A stretch of DNA of 64,000 nucleotides from Streptomyces sclerotialus (GTDB lineage: Bacteria > Actinomycetota > Actinomycetes > Streptomycetales > Streptomycetaceae), in the NCBI GenBank assembly GCA_000719105.1, contig JODX01000008.1, positions 150,195 through 214,194 on the forward strand, given 5' to 3'. The translations under genes were made by a program, and so were the position numbers. This document shows, one piece after another, positions 47,001 through 55,523 of the stretch; position 1 is the stretch's first letter; the number at the start of each line of letters is the position of its first letter. The notes beneath the pieces are model-generated. The model was not told the DNA's origin. It ran no database searches and saw only the letters and a list, made by a program, of their open reading frames with translations.

Positions 47001-48701
47001 GTGGCGGAACGGAGCACGGCTGCCGTCGACGTGGCAGACAACAGCGGTGACAAGCCGCTGACCGCCAAGGCGGACCAGTCCACGGCCGACGGGGTGGCCC
47101 AGAACCGGGAGCGGGACACGGAGAGCGCGGCGAGCGAAGAGGCCCAGGGGAGCGGTGGGGCCGACGGGTCCGGCAAGACCACGCCCCCCGAACTGCACAG
47201 TGGTCACAAGCTGGCCAGACGCTACCGCCTCGAGGAATGCGTCACCCGTCTGGACGGTTTCAGCAGTTGGCGAGCGGTGGACGAGAAGCTGCGCCGAGCC
47301 GTCGGTGTGCACGTCCTGCCCGCCGACCACACACGGGCCCGATCGGTGCTGGCAGCCGCCCGGTCCGCCGCCCTGCTCGGCGACCCCCGCTTCGTCCAGG
47401 TACTGGACGCGGTCGACGAGAACGACCTGGTCTACGTCGTGCACGAATGGCTCCCCGACGCCACGGAGCTGACGACGCTGCTCGCGTCCGGCCCGCTGGA
47501 GCCGCACGACGCCTACCAGATGGTCACCCAGGTGTCCCAGGCCATGGCCGCCGCACACCGCGAGGGCCTGTCCCATCTGCGCCTCAACCCCAACGCCGTG
47601 CTCCGCGCCACCTCCGGCCAGTGGCGCATCCGCGGACTCGCCGTCAACGCCGCCCTGCGCGGCATCACCACCGACTCACCGCAGCGCACCGACACCGAGG
47701 CGATCGGTGCTCTTCTGTACGCCTCCCTCACACAGCGCTGGCCGTACGAGCAGGACGCGTACGGCCTCTCCGGGCTGCCCAAGGACGTCGGCCTCATCGC
47801 CCCCGACCAGGTGCGCGCCGGCGTCCACCGCGGACTGGCGGAACTCGCCATGCGGGCGCTCGCCAACGACGGGGCCACCGCCTCCCGTCATGAGTCGCCG
47901 TGCACCACGCCGGAGGAACTGGTCAAGGCGATCGGTGAGATGCCCCGCATCCGTCCGCCGGAGCCCGCGTTCACCGCACCGCCCGAGTACCAGCGCACGA
48001 GCTACCAGCAGGGCACGTACGGCCGTCAGGCGCCGCATCTCGGCGCCACCCAGCCCGTCGCGACGCCGCCGCCTCCGCTGCAGAGCCGTACCGGCAAGGC
48101 CCTCAAATGGGCGGTGTCGGCACTGCTCATCGCCGCCCTGGGGCTCGGCAGCTGGCAGCTCGCGGACGCGCTCATGGACCAGGGTGGCAAGTCCGAGGAC
48201 CCGAAGCAGACGCAGACGACGGACAACGACGACAAGAAGGCCGACAACCCCAAGCCGTCCCAGCCCATCGCTATCCAGGGCGCCCAGGACTTCGATCCGT
48301 TCGGCGGTGACGGCTCGGAGAAGCCCGGTGACGTGGACAAGGTCTACGACACCGCTTCCGGCACGTACTGGCAGACGGACTACTACCTGGGCGCGAAGTT
48401 CGGCAATCTCAAGTCGGGCGTCGGTGTCATCCTCGATCTCGGCAAGGTGCAGCAGGTCGGATCGGTCACCGTCACCTTCCAGGGGAGCACGTCGGTCGAG
48501 CTCCGCTCCGCGAGCGGGGAGACGAAGCCTCAGGGCTTCGACGGCTACACCAAGGCCGCCGAGGGAACGGGAACCGAGGTGCAGCTCAAGCCGGACGAGA
48601 AGCTGAAGTCCCGGTACCTGCTGGTCTGGCTGACCGAGCTGCCGTTGCAGGAGGACGGCAGATTCCGGGGCAGGGTCGTCGACGTCAAGGTGACCAGCTG
48701 A
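47001..48701 (+). CDS. Membrane pseudokinase with extracytoplasmic domain (split MviN C-terminal part)
   Basis: 566 residues from GTG 47001 (AGGGACGACG before it). After an acidic N-terminus the kinase-like fold spans about 75-330 but is catalytically dead: the VAIK lysine segment reads VGVHVLP, HRDLKPxN reads HLRLNPNA, and DFG is replaced by RGLA. Then comes a Pro-rich linker, one TM (about 372-392, KALKWAVSALLIAALGLGSW) and a C-terminal jelly-roll-like domain (about 420-565). The same order (pseudokinase, TM, extracellular carbohydrate-binding-like domain) is found fused to MurJ in M. tuberculosis MviN, where phosphorylated pseudokinase recruits FhaA. Confidence 0.88.
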   Translation: MAERSTAAVDVADNSGDKPLTAKADQSTADGVAQNRERDTESAASEEAQGSGGADGSGKTTPPELHSGHKLARRYRLEECVTRLDGFSSWRAVDEKLRRAVGVHVLPADHTRARSVLAAARSAALLGDPRFVQVLDAVDENDLVYVVHEWLPDATELTTLLASGPLEPHDAYQMVTQVSQAMAAAHREGLSHLRLNPNAVLRATSGQWRIRGLAVNAALRGITTDSPQRTDTEAIGALLYASLTQRWPYEQDAYGLSGLPKDVGLIAPDQVRAGVHRGLAELAMRALANDGATASRHESPCTTPEELVKAIGEMPRIRPPEPAFTAPPEYQRTSYQQGTYGRQAPHLGATQPVATPPPPLQSRTGKALKWAVSALLIAALGLGSWQLADALMDQGGKSEDPKQTQTTDNDDKKADNPKPSQPIAIQGAQDFDPFGGDGSEKPGDVDKVYDTASGTYWQTDYYLGAKFGNLKSGVGVILDLGKVQQVGSVTVTFQGSTSVELRSASGETKPQGFDGYTKAAEGTGTEVQLKPDEKLKSRYLLVWLTELPLQEDGRFRGRVVDVKVTS

Positions 48702-48728
48702 GGGCTGTCGAAGAGGGAGGGGGTCCCG

Positions 48729-49472
48729 ATGGCAGACGACACCGCATACGGCGACGCAAGCGATCAGGACCTTCTGGCCCGTCATGTCGACGGGGACCCC
48801 GACGCCTTCGGCGAACTGGTGCGCCGGCACCGCGACCGGCTCTGGGCCGTGGCCCTGCGGACGCTGGGGGACCGCGAGGAGGCGGCTGATGCGGTACAGG
48901 ACGCGCTCGTCTCGGCCTACCGGGCCGCCCACACCTTCCGCGGCCAGTCGGCCGTCACGACCTGGCTGCACCGCATCACGGTGAACGCCTGCCTGGACCG
49001 CGCCCGTAAGGCCGCCTCCCGGAAGACCTCACCCGTCGACGACACCGAGCGGCTGGAGCAGCTCCTGGAGCCGCACGAGTCGGCTTCCGCCCCGGCCGAG
49101 CGCAACGATCTGCATCGTCAGTTGCTGGAGGCACTGGCGACCCTGCCCGCCGATCAGCGGGCCGCGCTCGTTCTCGTGGACATGCAGGGCTACCCGGTGG
49201 CAGAAGCCGCCCGCATCCTGGACGTGCCCACCGGCACCGTGAAGAGCCGCTGTGCCCGCGGCAGGGCCAGGCTTTTCCCTCTGCTCACCCATCTACGGCC
49301 GGACGGCGGGGGCGAGGACGGCAAGAAGTCGACGGGAAGAAGGAACCGGACTCAGGGGACATCCGTCCCATCCGCAGCAGGGCCTCGTGACACAGAACCA
49401 CGGGGCGCGAAACCACTTGATGCGGGGCCGAGCGATTCAGCTGCCGTGAAGGGCGGAGGTGGGCGGGCGTGA
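48729..49472 (+). CDS. sigM: ECF RNA polymerase sigma factor, SigM-type
   Basis: Extracytoplasmic-function sigma factor (247 residues). Sigma region 2 is at about 23-85 (DAFGELVRRHRDRLWAVALRTLGD...EAADAVQDALVSAYRA), and region 4 at about 130-180 (LATLPADQRAALVLVDMQGYPVAEAARILDVPTGTVKSRCARGRARL; quoted in pieces). The C-terminus is a 60-residue low-complexity extension rich in Gly/Lys/Ser. Its place after the murJ-pseudokinase genes and before an anti-sigma and trxBA is that of SigM in mycobacteria. It overlaps the anti-sigma gene by 4 bp (GTGA). Confidence 0.93.
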   Translation: MADDTAYGDASDQDLLARHVDGDPDAFGELVRRHRDRLWAVALRTLGDREEAADAVQDALVSAYRAAHTFRGQSAVTTWLHRITVNACLDRARKAASRKTSPVDDTERLEQLLEPHESASAPAERNDLHRQLLEALATLPADQRAALVLVDMQGYPVAEAARILDVPTGTVKSRCARGRARLFPLLTHLRPDGGGEDGKKSTGRRNRTQGTSVPSAAGPRDTEPRGAKPLDAGPSDSAAVKGGGGRA

Positions 49473-50422
49473 CATCCACGACCGACACGGCCGGGCACCC
49501 GGAGGTCACAGAGCTCTCCGATCTCGTCGAAGGTCTGCTGCCGCCCTCCCAGGGCGCGGACCTGCGACGGCATCTGGACGAGTGTCCGCTCTGTGCGGAT
49601 GTCTACGACTCACTCGAAGAGATCCGCGGCCTGCTCGGGACACTGCCTGGTCCCCCGCAGATGCCCGCCGACGTCGCCGGCCGCATCGACGCGGCCCTGG
49701 CAGCCGAAGCCCTGCTGAATGCGACCGCACCCGATGTCGACTCGGCAAGGGCCCGGGTGCCGGTCGGCGCATCACGCACGGAACTCGACGCAGTCGACAG
49801 CACGCACGTTTCACGTGAAACAACGGCTGCGGCGGACCGTCCCGCAGGACATGGCCGTGCGGCCACGGGGCCGGGCCGAAGCAGCAGCAAGCGTCGTATG
49901 CGCCGCAGGACGGCCGTACTGGGCACCGTTCTGACGGTGGCCATGCTGGGGCTCGGCACCGTACTCATCCAATCGATGGGGGGCGACAGCCCCGATGACC
50001 CGGTGGTGGCGCAGAGCAAGTCGGCCTCGGAGAGCACCTTCTCCGGGGACACGCTCCAGAACCAGGTCACGGAGCTCATCGCCGAGAACCGGGGCAAGAG
50101 TTCCTTCGGTACGGAGGCGGAGCCGAAGCCGGGCACGCCAGGATCGCCCACCGACGGCCCGAGCACCTTGCTTACGATCAACGTCCCTGACTGCATCAGT
50201 GACGGCATCGGCCGCAACGAGCCCCCACTGGGGGCACGACAGGGCGAGTACGAGGGGGCCAAGGCGTACCTCGTCGTCCTCCCCGACCCCTCGGACACCG
50301 ACCGCGTCACGGCATACGTCGTCGACGCCGCCTGTGCGGGCAAGCCACAGTCGGCCCCGGGCAAGGTCTTGGAACAGCAGTCCTACGCACTTCCTGCCGC
50401 GCCGCCTTCTCCCGGCCCCTGA
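49469..50422 (+). CDS. Zinc-binding anti-sigma factor (membrane, SigM partner)
   Basis: 317 residues. The N-terminal ZAS motif HLDECPLC (HxxxCxxC, about 35-42) marks a zinc-binding anti-sigma domain; one TM lies at about 148-168 (AVLGTVLTVAMLGLGTVLI), and the C-terminal half is extracytoplasmic with Cys in VPDC and DAAC. The start GTG 49469 overlaps the sigM stop, so expression is coupled. A perfect parS inside the gene (49808-49821) encodes VSRET at about 114-118. Confidence 0.88.
   Translation: MTSTTDTAGHPEVTELSDLVEGLLPPSQGADLRRHLDECPLCADVYDSLEEIRGLLGTLPGPPQMPADVAGRIDAALAAEALLNATAPDVDSARARVPVGASRTELDAVDSTHVSRETTAAADRPAGHGRAATGPGRSSSKRRMRRRTAVLGTVLTVAMLGLGTVLIQSMGGDSPDDPVVAQSKSASESTFSGDTLQNQVTELIAENRGKSSFGTEAEPKPGTPGSPTDGPSTLLTINVPDCISDGIGRNEPPLGARQGEYEGAKAYLVVLPDPSDTDRVTAYVVDAACAGKPQSAPGKVLEQQSYALPAAPPSPGP
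49808..49821. other. parS site (perfect) inside the anti-sigma gene
   Basis: GTTTCACGTGAAAC read in frame as Val-Ser-Arg-Glu-Thr, in the linker before the TM segment. Confidence 0.95.
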
Positions 50423-50436
50423 GCGCCGGGCTTCCC

Positions 50437-50483
50437 GCACACGTAGTCGTGGCACCACACAGTGGTGCCACGACTACGTGTGC
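50437..50483 (+). terminator. Very strong terminator before trxB
   Basis: A 22-bp perfect stem (50437-50458 with 50462-50483) and 3-nt loop ACA, directly after the anti-sigma stop codon. It separates the sigM transcript from the trxBA promoter that starts a few bases later. Confidence 0.92.
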
Positions 50484-50494
50484 CCAGACACACC

Positions 50495-50521
50495 GGGAAT
50501 GCGCGCCCCGTAGGATCCGTT
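50495..50521 (+). promoter_or_regulatory. SigR-type promoter for trxBA
   Basis: -35 GGGAAT (50495-50500), 18-bp spacer, -10 GTT (50519-50521). This exactly fits the SigR consensus GGGAAT-N18-GTT, the disulfide-stress sigma factor of Streptomyces that is known to drive trxBA. The trxB start codon is about 70 bp further on. Confidence 0.92.
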
Positions 50522-50597
50522 GGGTGGGGTGAGAGTTCTGAGTGAAGCTCCCACCGGCAGCAGTACGCAGCAGTCTCCAGAGACGAGGAATCAAGCC

Positions 50598-51569
50598 GTG
50601 AGCGACGTCCGTAACGTGATCATCATCGGCTCCGGGCCCGCCGGCTACACCGCGGCGCTCTACACCGCGCGCGCGTCGCTGAAGCCGCTGGTGTTCGAGG
50701 GCGCCGTCACCGCGGGTGGTGCGCTGATGAACACCACCGAGGTGGAGAACTTCCCCGGCTTCCGGGACGGCATCATGGGCCCGGACCTCATGGACAACAT
50801 GCGCGCCCAGGCCGAGCGCTTCGGTGCCGAACTGATTCCGGACGATGTAGTCGCCGTCGACCTCACGGGTGAGATCAAGACCGTCACGGACACCGCGGGC
50901 ACGGTGCACCGTGCCAAGGCGGTCATCGTCACCACGGGGTCGCAGCACCGAAAGCTCGGACTGCCCAACGAGGACACCCTGTCCGGGCGCGGTGTCTCCT
51001 GGTGCGCCACCTGCGACGGCTTCTTCTTCAAGGACCAGGACATCGCCGTGATCGGTGGCGGTGACACCGCCATGGAGGAGGCCACCTTCCTCTCCCGGTT
51101 CGCCAAGTCCGTGACCATCGTCCACCGTCGTGACACCCTGCGTGCCTCCAAGGCGATGCAGGAGCGCGCGTTCGCCGACCCGAAGATCAAGTTCGTCTGG
51201 GACAGCGAGGTCGCGGAGGTCAAGGGCGAGCAGAAGCTGGCCGGTCTGACGCTGCGCAACGTCAAGACGGGCGAGACCTCGGAGCTGCCGGTGACGGGTC
51301 TGTTCATCGCGATCGGACACGACCCGCGTACCGAACTCTTCAAGGGTCAGCTCGAACTCGACGAGGAGGGTTACCTGAAGGTCGACTCCCCCTCGACCCG
51401 GACGAACCTGACCGGTGTCTTCGGCGCGGGCGATGTCGTCGACCACACGTACCGCCAGGCGATCACCGCTGCGGGCACCGGCTGCTCCGCCGCCCTGGAC
51501 GCGGAGCGCTTCCTCGCCGCGCTGGCGGACACGGAGCAGACCGCCGAGCCCGAGAAGACCTCTGTCTGA
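50598..51569 (+). CDS. trxB: Thioredoxin reductase
   Basis: NADPH-dependent flavoprotein (323 residues from GTG 50598, GAGGAA upstream) that reduces thioredoxin. FAD motif GSGPAG (11-16), active-site CATC (Cys136, Cys139; SWCATCDG), NADPH-binding GGGDTA. The upstream frame (to 50520) overlaps the promoter and is not used. First gene of trxBA under the SigR promoter; trxA follows by 38 bp. Confidence 0.97.
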   Translation: MSDVRNVIIIGSGPAGYTAALYTARASLKPLVFEGAVTAGGALMNTTEVENFPGFRDGIMGPDLMDNMRAQAERFGAELIPDDVVAVDLTGEIKTVTDTAGTVHRAKAVIVTTGSQHRKLGLPNEDTLSGRGVSWCATCDGFFFKDQDIAVIGGGDTAMEEATFLSRFAKSVTIVHRRDTLRASKAMQERAFADPKIKFVWDSEVAEVKGEQKLAGLTLRNVKTGETSELPVTGLFIAIGHDPRTELFKGQLELDEEGYLKVDSPSTRTNLTGVFGAGDVVDHTYRQAITAAGTGCSAALDAERFLAALADTEQTAEPEKTSV

Positions 51570-51607
51570 CCCCCACCCCACCGCACTAACCAGTTAAGGA
51601 GCCCGCC

Positions 51608-51940
51608 GTGGCCGGCACCCTGAAGAACGTGACCGACGCTTCCTTCGAGGAAGACGTCCTCAAGAGCGACAAGCCCGTCCTGGTGGACTTCTGGGCCGCC
51701 TGGTGCGGTCCGTGCCGCCAGATCGCACCGTCTCTCGAGGCCATCGCCGCCGAGCACGGCGACAAGATCGAGATCGTCAAGCTCAACATCGACGAGAACC
51801 CGGCCACGGCCGCCAAGTACGGCGTCATGTCCATCCCGACCCTGAACGTGTACCAGGGCGGTGAGGTTGCCAAGACCATCGTCGGCGCCAAGCCGAAGGC
51901 CGCGATCGTGCGCGACCTCGAGGCCTTCATCGCCGAGTAA
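51608..51940 (+). CDS. trxA: Thioredoxin
   Basis: Thioredoxin (110 residues) with the active-site WCGPC (Cys33, Cys36) in FWAAWCGPCRQIAP and the cis-proline loop VMSIPTL. ATG-equivalent GTG 51608 has TAAGGAGCC upstream. Second gene of the SigR-regulated trxBA operon; a perfect parS and a strong terminator follow. Confidence 0.97.
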   Translation: MAGTLKNVTDASFEEDVLKSDKPVLVDFWAAWCGPCRQIAPSLEAIAAEHGDKIEIVKLNIDENPATAAKYGVMSIPTLNVYQGGEVAKTIVGAKPKAAIVRDLEAFIAE

Positions 51941-51977
51941 GTCGTGTCTGCGCCGCCGCCTTGTGACAGCGGCACAT

Positions 51978-51991
51978 GTTTCACGTGAAAC
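51978..51991. other. parS site (perfect)
   Basis: GTTTCACGTGAAAC, adjoining the terminator stem that starts at 51991. Confidence 0.95.
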
Positions 51992-52028
51992 ACGAATGGG
52001 CCGACCCGGAAGGGTCGGCCCATTCGTG
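51991..52028. terminator. Bidirectional terminator after trxA
   Basis: Perfect 17-bp stem, CACGAATGGGCCGACCC (51991-52007) with its complement at 52012-52028, loop GGAA, between trxA and the leftward GNAT gene. Confidence 0.9.
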
Positions 52029-52067
52029 TGAAGTGGGTCGGCAGCAATCCTGCATCGGCGCAGGCGA

Positions 52068-52685
52068 TCACAGTGGGCGCAGAGCCGGCTCCTTCTGTAC
52101 AGCCCCCAGCAACCGGTCCAGTGCCAGCTCGACGTCCTCCTTCCAGGAGAGCGTCGTCCGCAGCTCCAGCCGTAGCCGGGGATACGTGGGGTGGGGACGG
52201 ACCGTCTTGAAGCCCACTGCTGTCAGATGGTCCGCGGGCAGCAGACACGCCGGTTCCTTCCAGCGGGCGTCGCCGAACGCCTCGACCGCTTTGAACCCCC
52301 GGCGCAGCAGATCCTTGGCAACCGTCTGAACCATCACTCTGCCGAGCCCCTGACCCTGGTATCCCGGCAGGATGAACGCTGTCATCAGCTGTACGGCATC
52401 GGGGGACACCGGGCTTGTGGGAAACGCCGTGGAACGCGGTACATAGGCAGGTGGTGCGTACAGCACGAAGCCCACCGGCTCTTCGTCCACGTAGACGACT
52501 CGGCCACAGGAGCCCCAGTCCAGCAGGACCGCGGAGATCCACGCCTCCTTCTCGATGGCGGGTGTCCCCGCCTTTACCGCGGCCTCTCCACTGACCGGGT
52601 CGAGTTCCCAGAAGACGCACGAGCGACAGCGTTTGGGTAGGTCTTGAAGGTTGTCCAGCGTGAGCGGTACAAGCCGACGCCCCAT
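52068..52685 (-). CDS. GNAT acetyltransferase
   Basis: 205-residue N-acetyltransferase (ATG 52685). It starts MGRRLVPLTLDNLQDLPKRC; the acetyl-CoA motif is FILPGYQGQGLGRVMVQTVA (Q/RxxGxG type). A CxxC-like SCVFWE follows the N-terminus. It occupies the position held by the cwlM amidase in mycobacteria between trxA and parB. Substrate unknown. It reads toward trxA and may overlap a short upstream ORF. Confidence 0.82.
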   Translation of the reverse strand: MGRRLVPLTLDNLQDLPKRCRSCVFWELDPVSGEAAVKAGTPAIEKEAWISAVLLDWGSCGRVVYVDEEPVGFVLYAPPAYVPRSTAFPTSPVSPDAVQLMTAFILPGYQGQGLGRVMVQTVAKDLLRRGFKAVEAFGDARWKEPACLLPADHLTAVGFKTVRPHPTYPRLRLELRTTLSWKEDVELALDRLLGAVQKEPALRPL

Positions 52686-52828
52686 GAAGGCTGTTCCTCG
52701 CTTCCTTCGCCCGCCGCGCGGGCGGCTGCCAGGGCACTCCGCTCCCTGAGCAGGCTGCCGACGAATCCTCCAACAGCCCCGAGGCCCAGGCCCGCGGTCA
52801 CCAGTCCGGAACGGCTTACGGTTCGCAT
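52574..52828 (-). CDS. Possible small ORF overlapping the GNAT start, unknown
   Basis: 84 codons from ATG 52828, preceded by the strong-looking GGGGAGGCGGAGGG. The N-terminus is positively charged, then comes a hydrophobic stretch of about 18 residues rich in Gly/Ala/Val/Leu, so a signal anchor is possible. It overlaps the GNAT gene by about 110 bp, which is unusual; either this ORF is spurious beyond its N-terminus or the GNAT start is downstream. Weakly supported. Confidence 0.35.
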   Translation of the reverse strand: MRTVSRSGLVTAGLGLGAVGGFVGSLLRERSALAAARAAGEGSEEQPSWGVGLYRSRWTTFKTYPNAVARASSGNSTRSVERPR

Positions 52829-52983
52829 GCCCTCCGCCTCCCCGTAGAAGGTTCCGCAAGGTGGGTGCGCCATACCCGCATCGCATCGTATCCACGATGC
52901 GATTCGATCGACACCGACGAAACGCAAAGAGCGGGCCGTGTCCCGGGATGCCCCCGACACGGCCCGCTCGGCACAGCGACGGT

Positions 52984-54078
52984 TCAGTCCTCCCCGTCGT
53001 CGGAGTCGTCGTTGAGGCTCTTCTCCAGGACCCGTCCCTCACCTGGTGCAAGGGTGCCGAGGATGCGCTCGAGGTCCTCCATCGAGGCGAACTCGACGGT
53101 GATTTTGCCCTTCTTCTGGCCCAGGTCGACCTTCACCCGTGTCTCGAAGCGATCGGAGAGCCGGGTCGCAAGGTCGTTCAGAGCCGGGGACACTCGTGCC
53201 CCGGCGCGTGGCCCCTTGGCACGCGTGGTGCTCATGGGTCGCGCCCCCATGAGGGTGACGATCTCTTCCACCGCCCGCACCGAGAGGCCCTCGGCAACGA
53301 TCCGGTGAGCCAGCCGGTCCTGCTCCTCCGAGTCCTCCACAGAGAGCAGGGCCCGGGCGTGTCCGGCGGAGAGAACCCCGGCAGCTACACGGCGCTGCAC
53401 GGCGGGTGAGAGCTTCAGCAGACGCAGGGTGTTGGAGACCTGAGGCCGGGAGCGCCCGATACGGTCAGCCAGCTGGTCGTGGGTGCAGCTGAAGTCCTTG
53501 AGGAGCTGGTCGTAGGCGGCCGCCTCCTCCAGCGGGTTCAGCTGGGCACGGTGGAGGTTCTCCAGAAGGGCGTCCAGAAGAAGCTTCTCGTCCTCCGTGG
53601 CCCGGACGATCGCCGGAATCGTCTCCAGACCGGCTTCCCGGCAGGCTCGCCAACGACGCTCACCCATGATGAGCTCATAGCGGGCGGGGCCCAGCTGCCG
53701 CACCACGACCGGCTGGAGCAGCCCGACCTCCTTGATGGAGGTAACGAGCTCCGCGAGCAGGTCCTCGTCGAAGACCTCGCGGGGCTGCCGGGGGTTCGGC
53801 GTGATGGAGTCGAGGGGCAGCTCAGCGAAGTGAGCACCGACCGGCGCAGCGGGCGTCTCCGCGGCGCTGATCGACGACGGCTCCTCTGTTTCACGTGAAA
53901 CATTCGGCAGCGTGGTCACCTTCGCGGCTGCCACACCGCGATCACTGGTGAGCACGGGGACCGCGGCGGGCGACGTCGATGCGCCTCCCGCGGCCACTGG
54001 CACCGCCTTCTCACTTGCTGGGGCTGCGGGAATCAGTGCGCCGAGACCACGGCCCAACCCCCTCCGTCGCTCGCTCAC
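52984..54078 (-). CDS. parB: Chromosome-partitioning protein ParB
   Basis: ParB (364 residues) that loads on parS sites near oriC and segregates sporulation chromosomes with ParA. N-terminal linker 1-85, CTP-binding core at about 88-190 with [15 protein letters not shown] domain (about 190-260, [21 protein letters not shown]), C-terminal dimerisation domain to about 355. A perfect parS (53888-53901) is inside its 5' region and encodes VSRET (60-64). It overlaps parA by 4 bp (ATGA). Confidence 0.97.
   Translation of the reverse strand: MSERRRGLGRGLGALIPAAPASEKAVPVAAGGASTSPAAVPVLTSDRGVAAAKVTTLPNVSRETEEPSSISAAETPAAPVGAHFAELPLDSITPNPRQPREVFDEDLLAELVTSIKEVGLLQPVVVRQLGPARYELIMGERRWRACREAGLETIPAIVRATEDEKLLLDALLENLHRAQLNPLEEAAAYDQLLKDFSCTHDQLADRIGRSRPQVSNTLRLLKLSPAVQRRVAAGVLSAGHARALLSVEDSEEQDRLAHRIVAEGLSVRAVEEIVTLMGARPMSTTRAKGPRAGARVSPALNDLATRLSDRFETRVKVDLGQKKGKITVEFASMEDLERILGTLAPGEGRVLEKSLNDDSDDGED
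53888..53901. other. parS site (perfect) inside parB
   Basis: GTTTCACGTGAAAC read in frame as Val-Ser-Arg-Glu-Thr in the disordered N-terminal region. Confidence 0.95.
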
Positions 54079-55382
54079 TGAATCCCCTCCACGATGTTCG
54101 TACTGTTCTGTGCGCCGATGTGGGCGTGCGTCGGGTCGTAGCTGACACCGACGCCCCTGAGCGCGATCTCTCGAGCCGCCTCGAAATAGGAGAGGGCGCC
54201 GCTCGATCCAGGATCGTAGGTCAGCACCGTCTGCCCATAGCTCGGCGCCTCGGAGATACGGACCGAGCGGGGAATGCTCGTCCGCAGCACCTCTTCGCCG
54301 AAGTGGCTGCGTACCTCGTCCGCGACCTGGGATGCGAGACGCGTCCGGCCGTCGTACATGGTGAGCAGAATGGTCGACACATGCAGAGCGGGGTTGAGAT
54401 GCCCCCGCACGAGGTCGACATTGCGCAGCAGCTGGCCGAGACCCTCCAGCGCGTAGTACTCACACTGGATCGGGATGAGTACCTCTTGGCCGGCGACCAG
54501 CGCGTTGACGGTCAGCAGCCCCAGTGAAGGCGGGCAGTCGATGAGGATGTAGTCCAGCGGCTGCTCATAGGCCTGGATCGCCCGCTGGAGCCGGCTCTCA
54601 CGTGCCACCAGGGACACCAGCTCGATCTCCGCACCGGCGAGGTCGATCGTGGCAGGAGCACAGAAGAGGCCCTCGACGTCCTGCACGGGCTGCACGACCT
54701 CGGAGAGCGGCTTGCTGTCGATCAGCACGTCATAAATCGAGGGAACCTCAGCATGATGATCAATGCCCAGCGCGGTGGAGGCATTGCCCTGCGGGTCGAG
54801 GTCGACCACCAGGACGCGACCACCATGGAGCGCCAAGGAGGCGGCAAGGTTGACCGTTGTCGTGGTCTTGCCGACGCCGCCCTTCTGGTTGGCCACCACG
54901 ATGATCCGGGTCTGCTCTGGCCGAGGCAGGCCCTCGTCGGCGCGCCCTAGAGCCTGCACCGCCAGTTGGGCGGCCCGCCCGATCGGAGTGTCGTCCATCG
55001 GGGGCGGTGTTTCACGTGAAACATCCTCCCCCATCGACTCGATACGGGGACCGGGGACCGGATCGGTCATCGGTCCCGCGATGTTGGCGTCGGACCGCAC
55101 GGATTCACTCTCCTCGACTACAGGCTCGCGATGAACAGAGCCTCCCATGTCTCCGGGGTCATGAACCAGTGAGGCCTGGTGTTCTGTGGAGAAATCCACC
55201 TCTGTGGACAACTCCGTGACCTCTGCGGGGGACCGGAGACCATCAGACGTAGGGGTCACCTGAGGAGATCCCACGGATCCGAAAGTCTTGGATCCTGCGG
55301 ACTTACGCTCGCGGGGTTGGGCCGCGGCGCGGCCGCGGCTGATGATGCCGTGCAACAGTGAGCGACGTTTCACGTGAAACAC
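54075..55382 (-). CDS. parA: Chromosome-partitioning ATPase ParA
   Basis: Walker-type ParA ATPase with deviant Walker [10 protein letters not shown] (167-175 in the longest form), FHVK-led N-terminus, and the [11 protein letters not shown]alker B. The longest frame opens with GTG 55382, giving 435 residues, but it has no ribosome-binding site. Starts at ATG 55148 or 55070 (MTDPVPG..., closest to the S. coelicolor protein start) are more likely. Two parS sites lie in the 5' part. It is translationally coupled to parB and is upstream of rsmG on the same strand. Confidence 0.9.
   Translation of the reverse strand: MFHVKRRSLLHGIISRGRAAAQPRERKSAGSKTFGSVGSPQVTPTSDGLRSPAEVTELSTEVDFSTEHQASLVHDPGDMGGSVHREPVVEESESVRSDANIAGPMTDPVPGPRIESMGEDVSRETPPPMDDTPIGRAAQLAVQALGRADEGLPRPEQTRIIVVANQKGGVGKTTTTVNLAASLALHGGRVLVVDLDPQGNASTALGIDHHAEVPSIYDVLIDSKPLSEVVQPVQDVEGLFCAPATIDLAGAEIELVSLVARESRLQRAIQAYEQPLDYILIDCPPSLGLLTVNALVAGQEVLIPIQCEYYALEGLGQLLRNVDLVRGHLNPALHVSTILLTMYDGRTRLASQVADEVRSHFGEEVLRTSIPRSVRISEAPSYGQTVLTYDPGSSGALSYFEAAREIALRGVGVSYDPTHAHIGAQNSTNIVEGIQ
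55009..55022. other. parS site (perfect) inside parA
   Basis: GTTTCACGTGAAAC read in frame as Val-Ser-Arg-Glu-Thr in the N-terminal linker. Confidence 0.95.
55367..55380. other. parS site (perfect) near the parA 5' end
   Basis: GTTTCACGTGAAAC immediately after the earliest possible parA start (GTG 55382); encodes Phe-His-Val-Lys in that frame, or is leader DNA if parA starts downstream. Confidence 0.95.
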
Positions 55383-55523
55383 GATGCACAGCAGCCGTTA
55401 CCGGGCCGCCGCGACACTCCGGCCCGTGCGGGCCCGGCAGCTTGTGTGGAGTACGCCCGACGGCCAGACGGAGATCAGCCAAGGCAGGCGGCGGACGGCG
55501 ACTGAGCGCCCCTTCCGCCCTGC

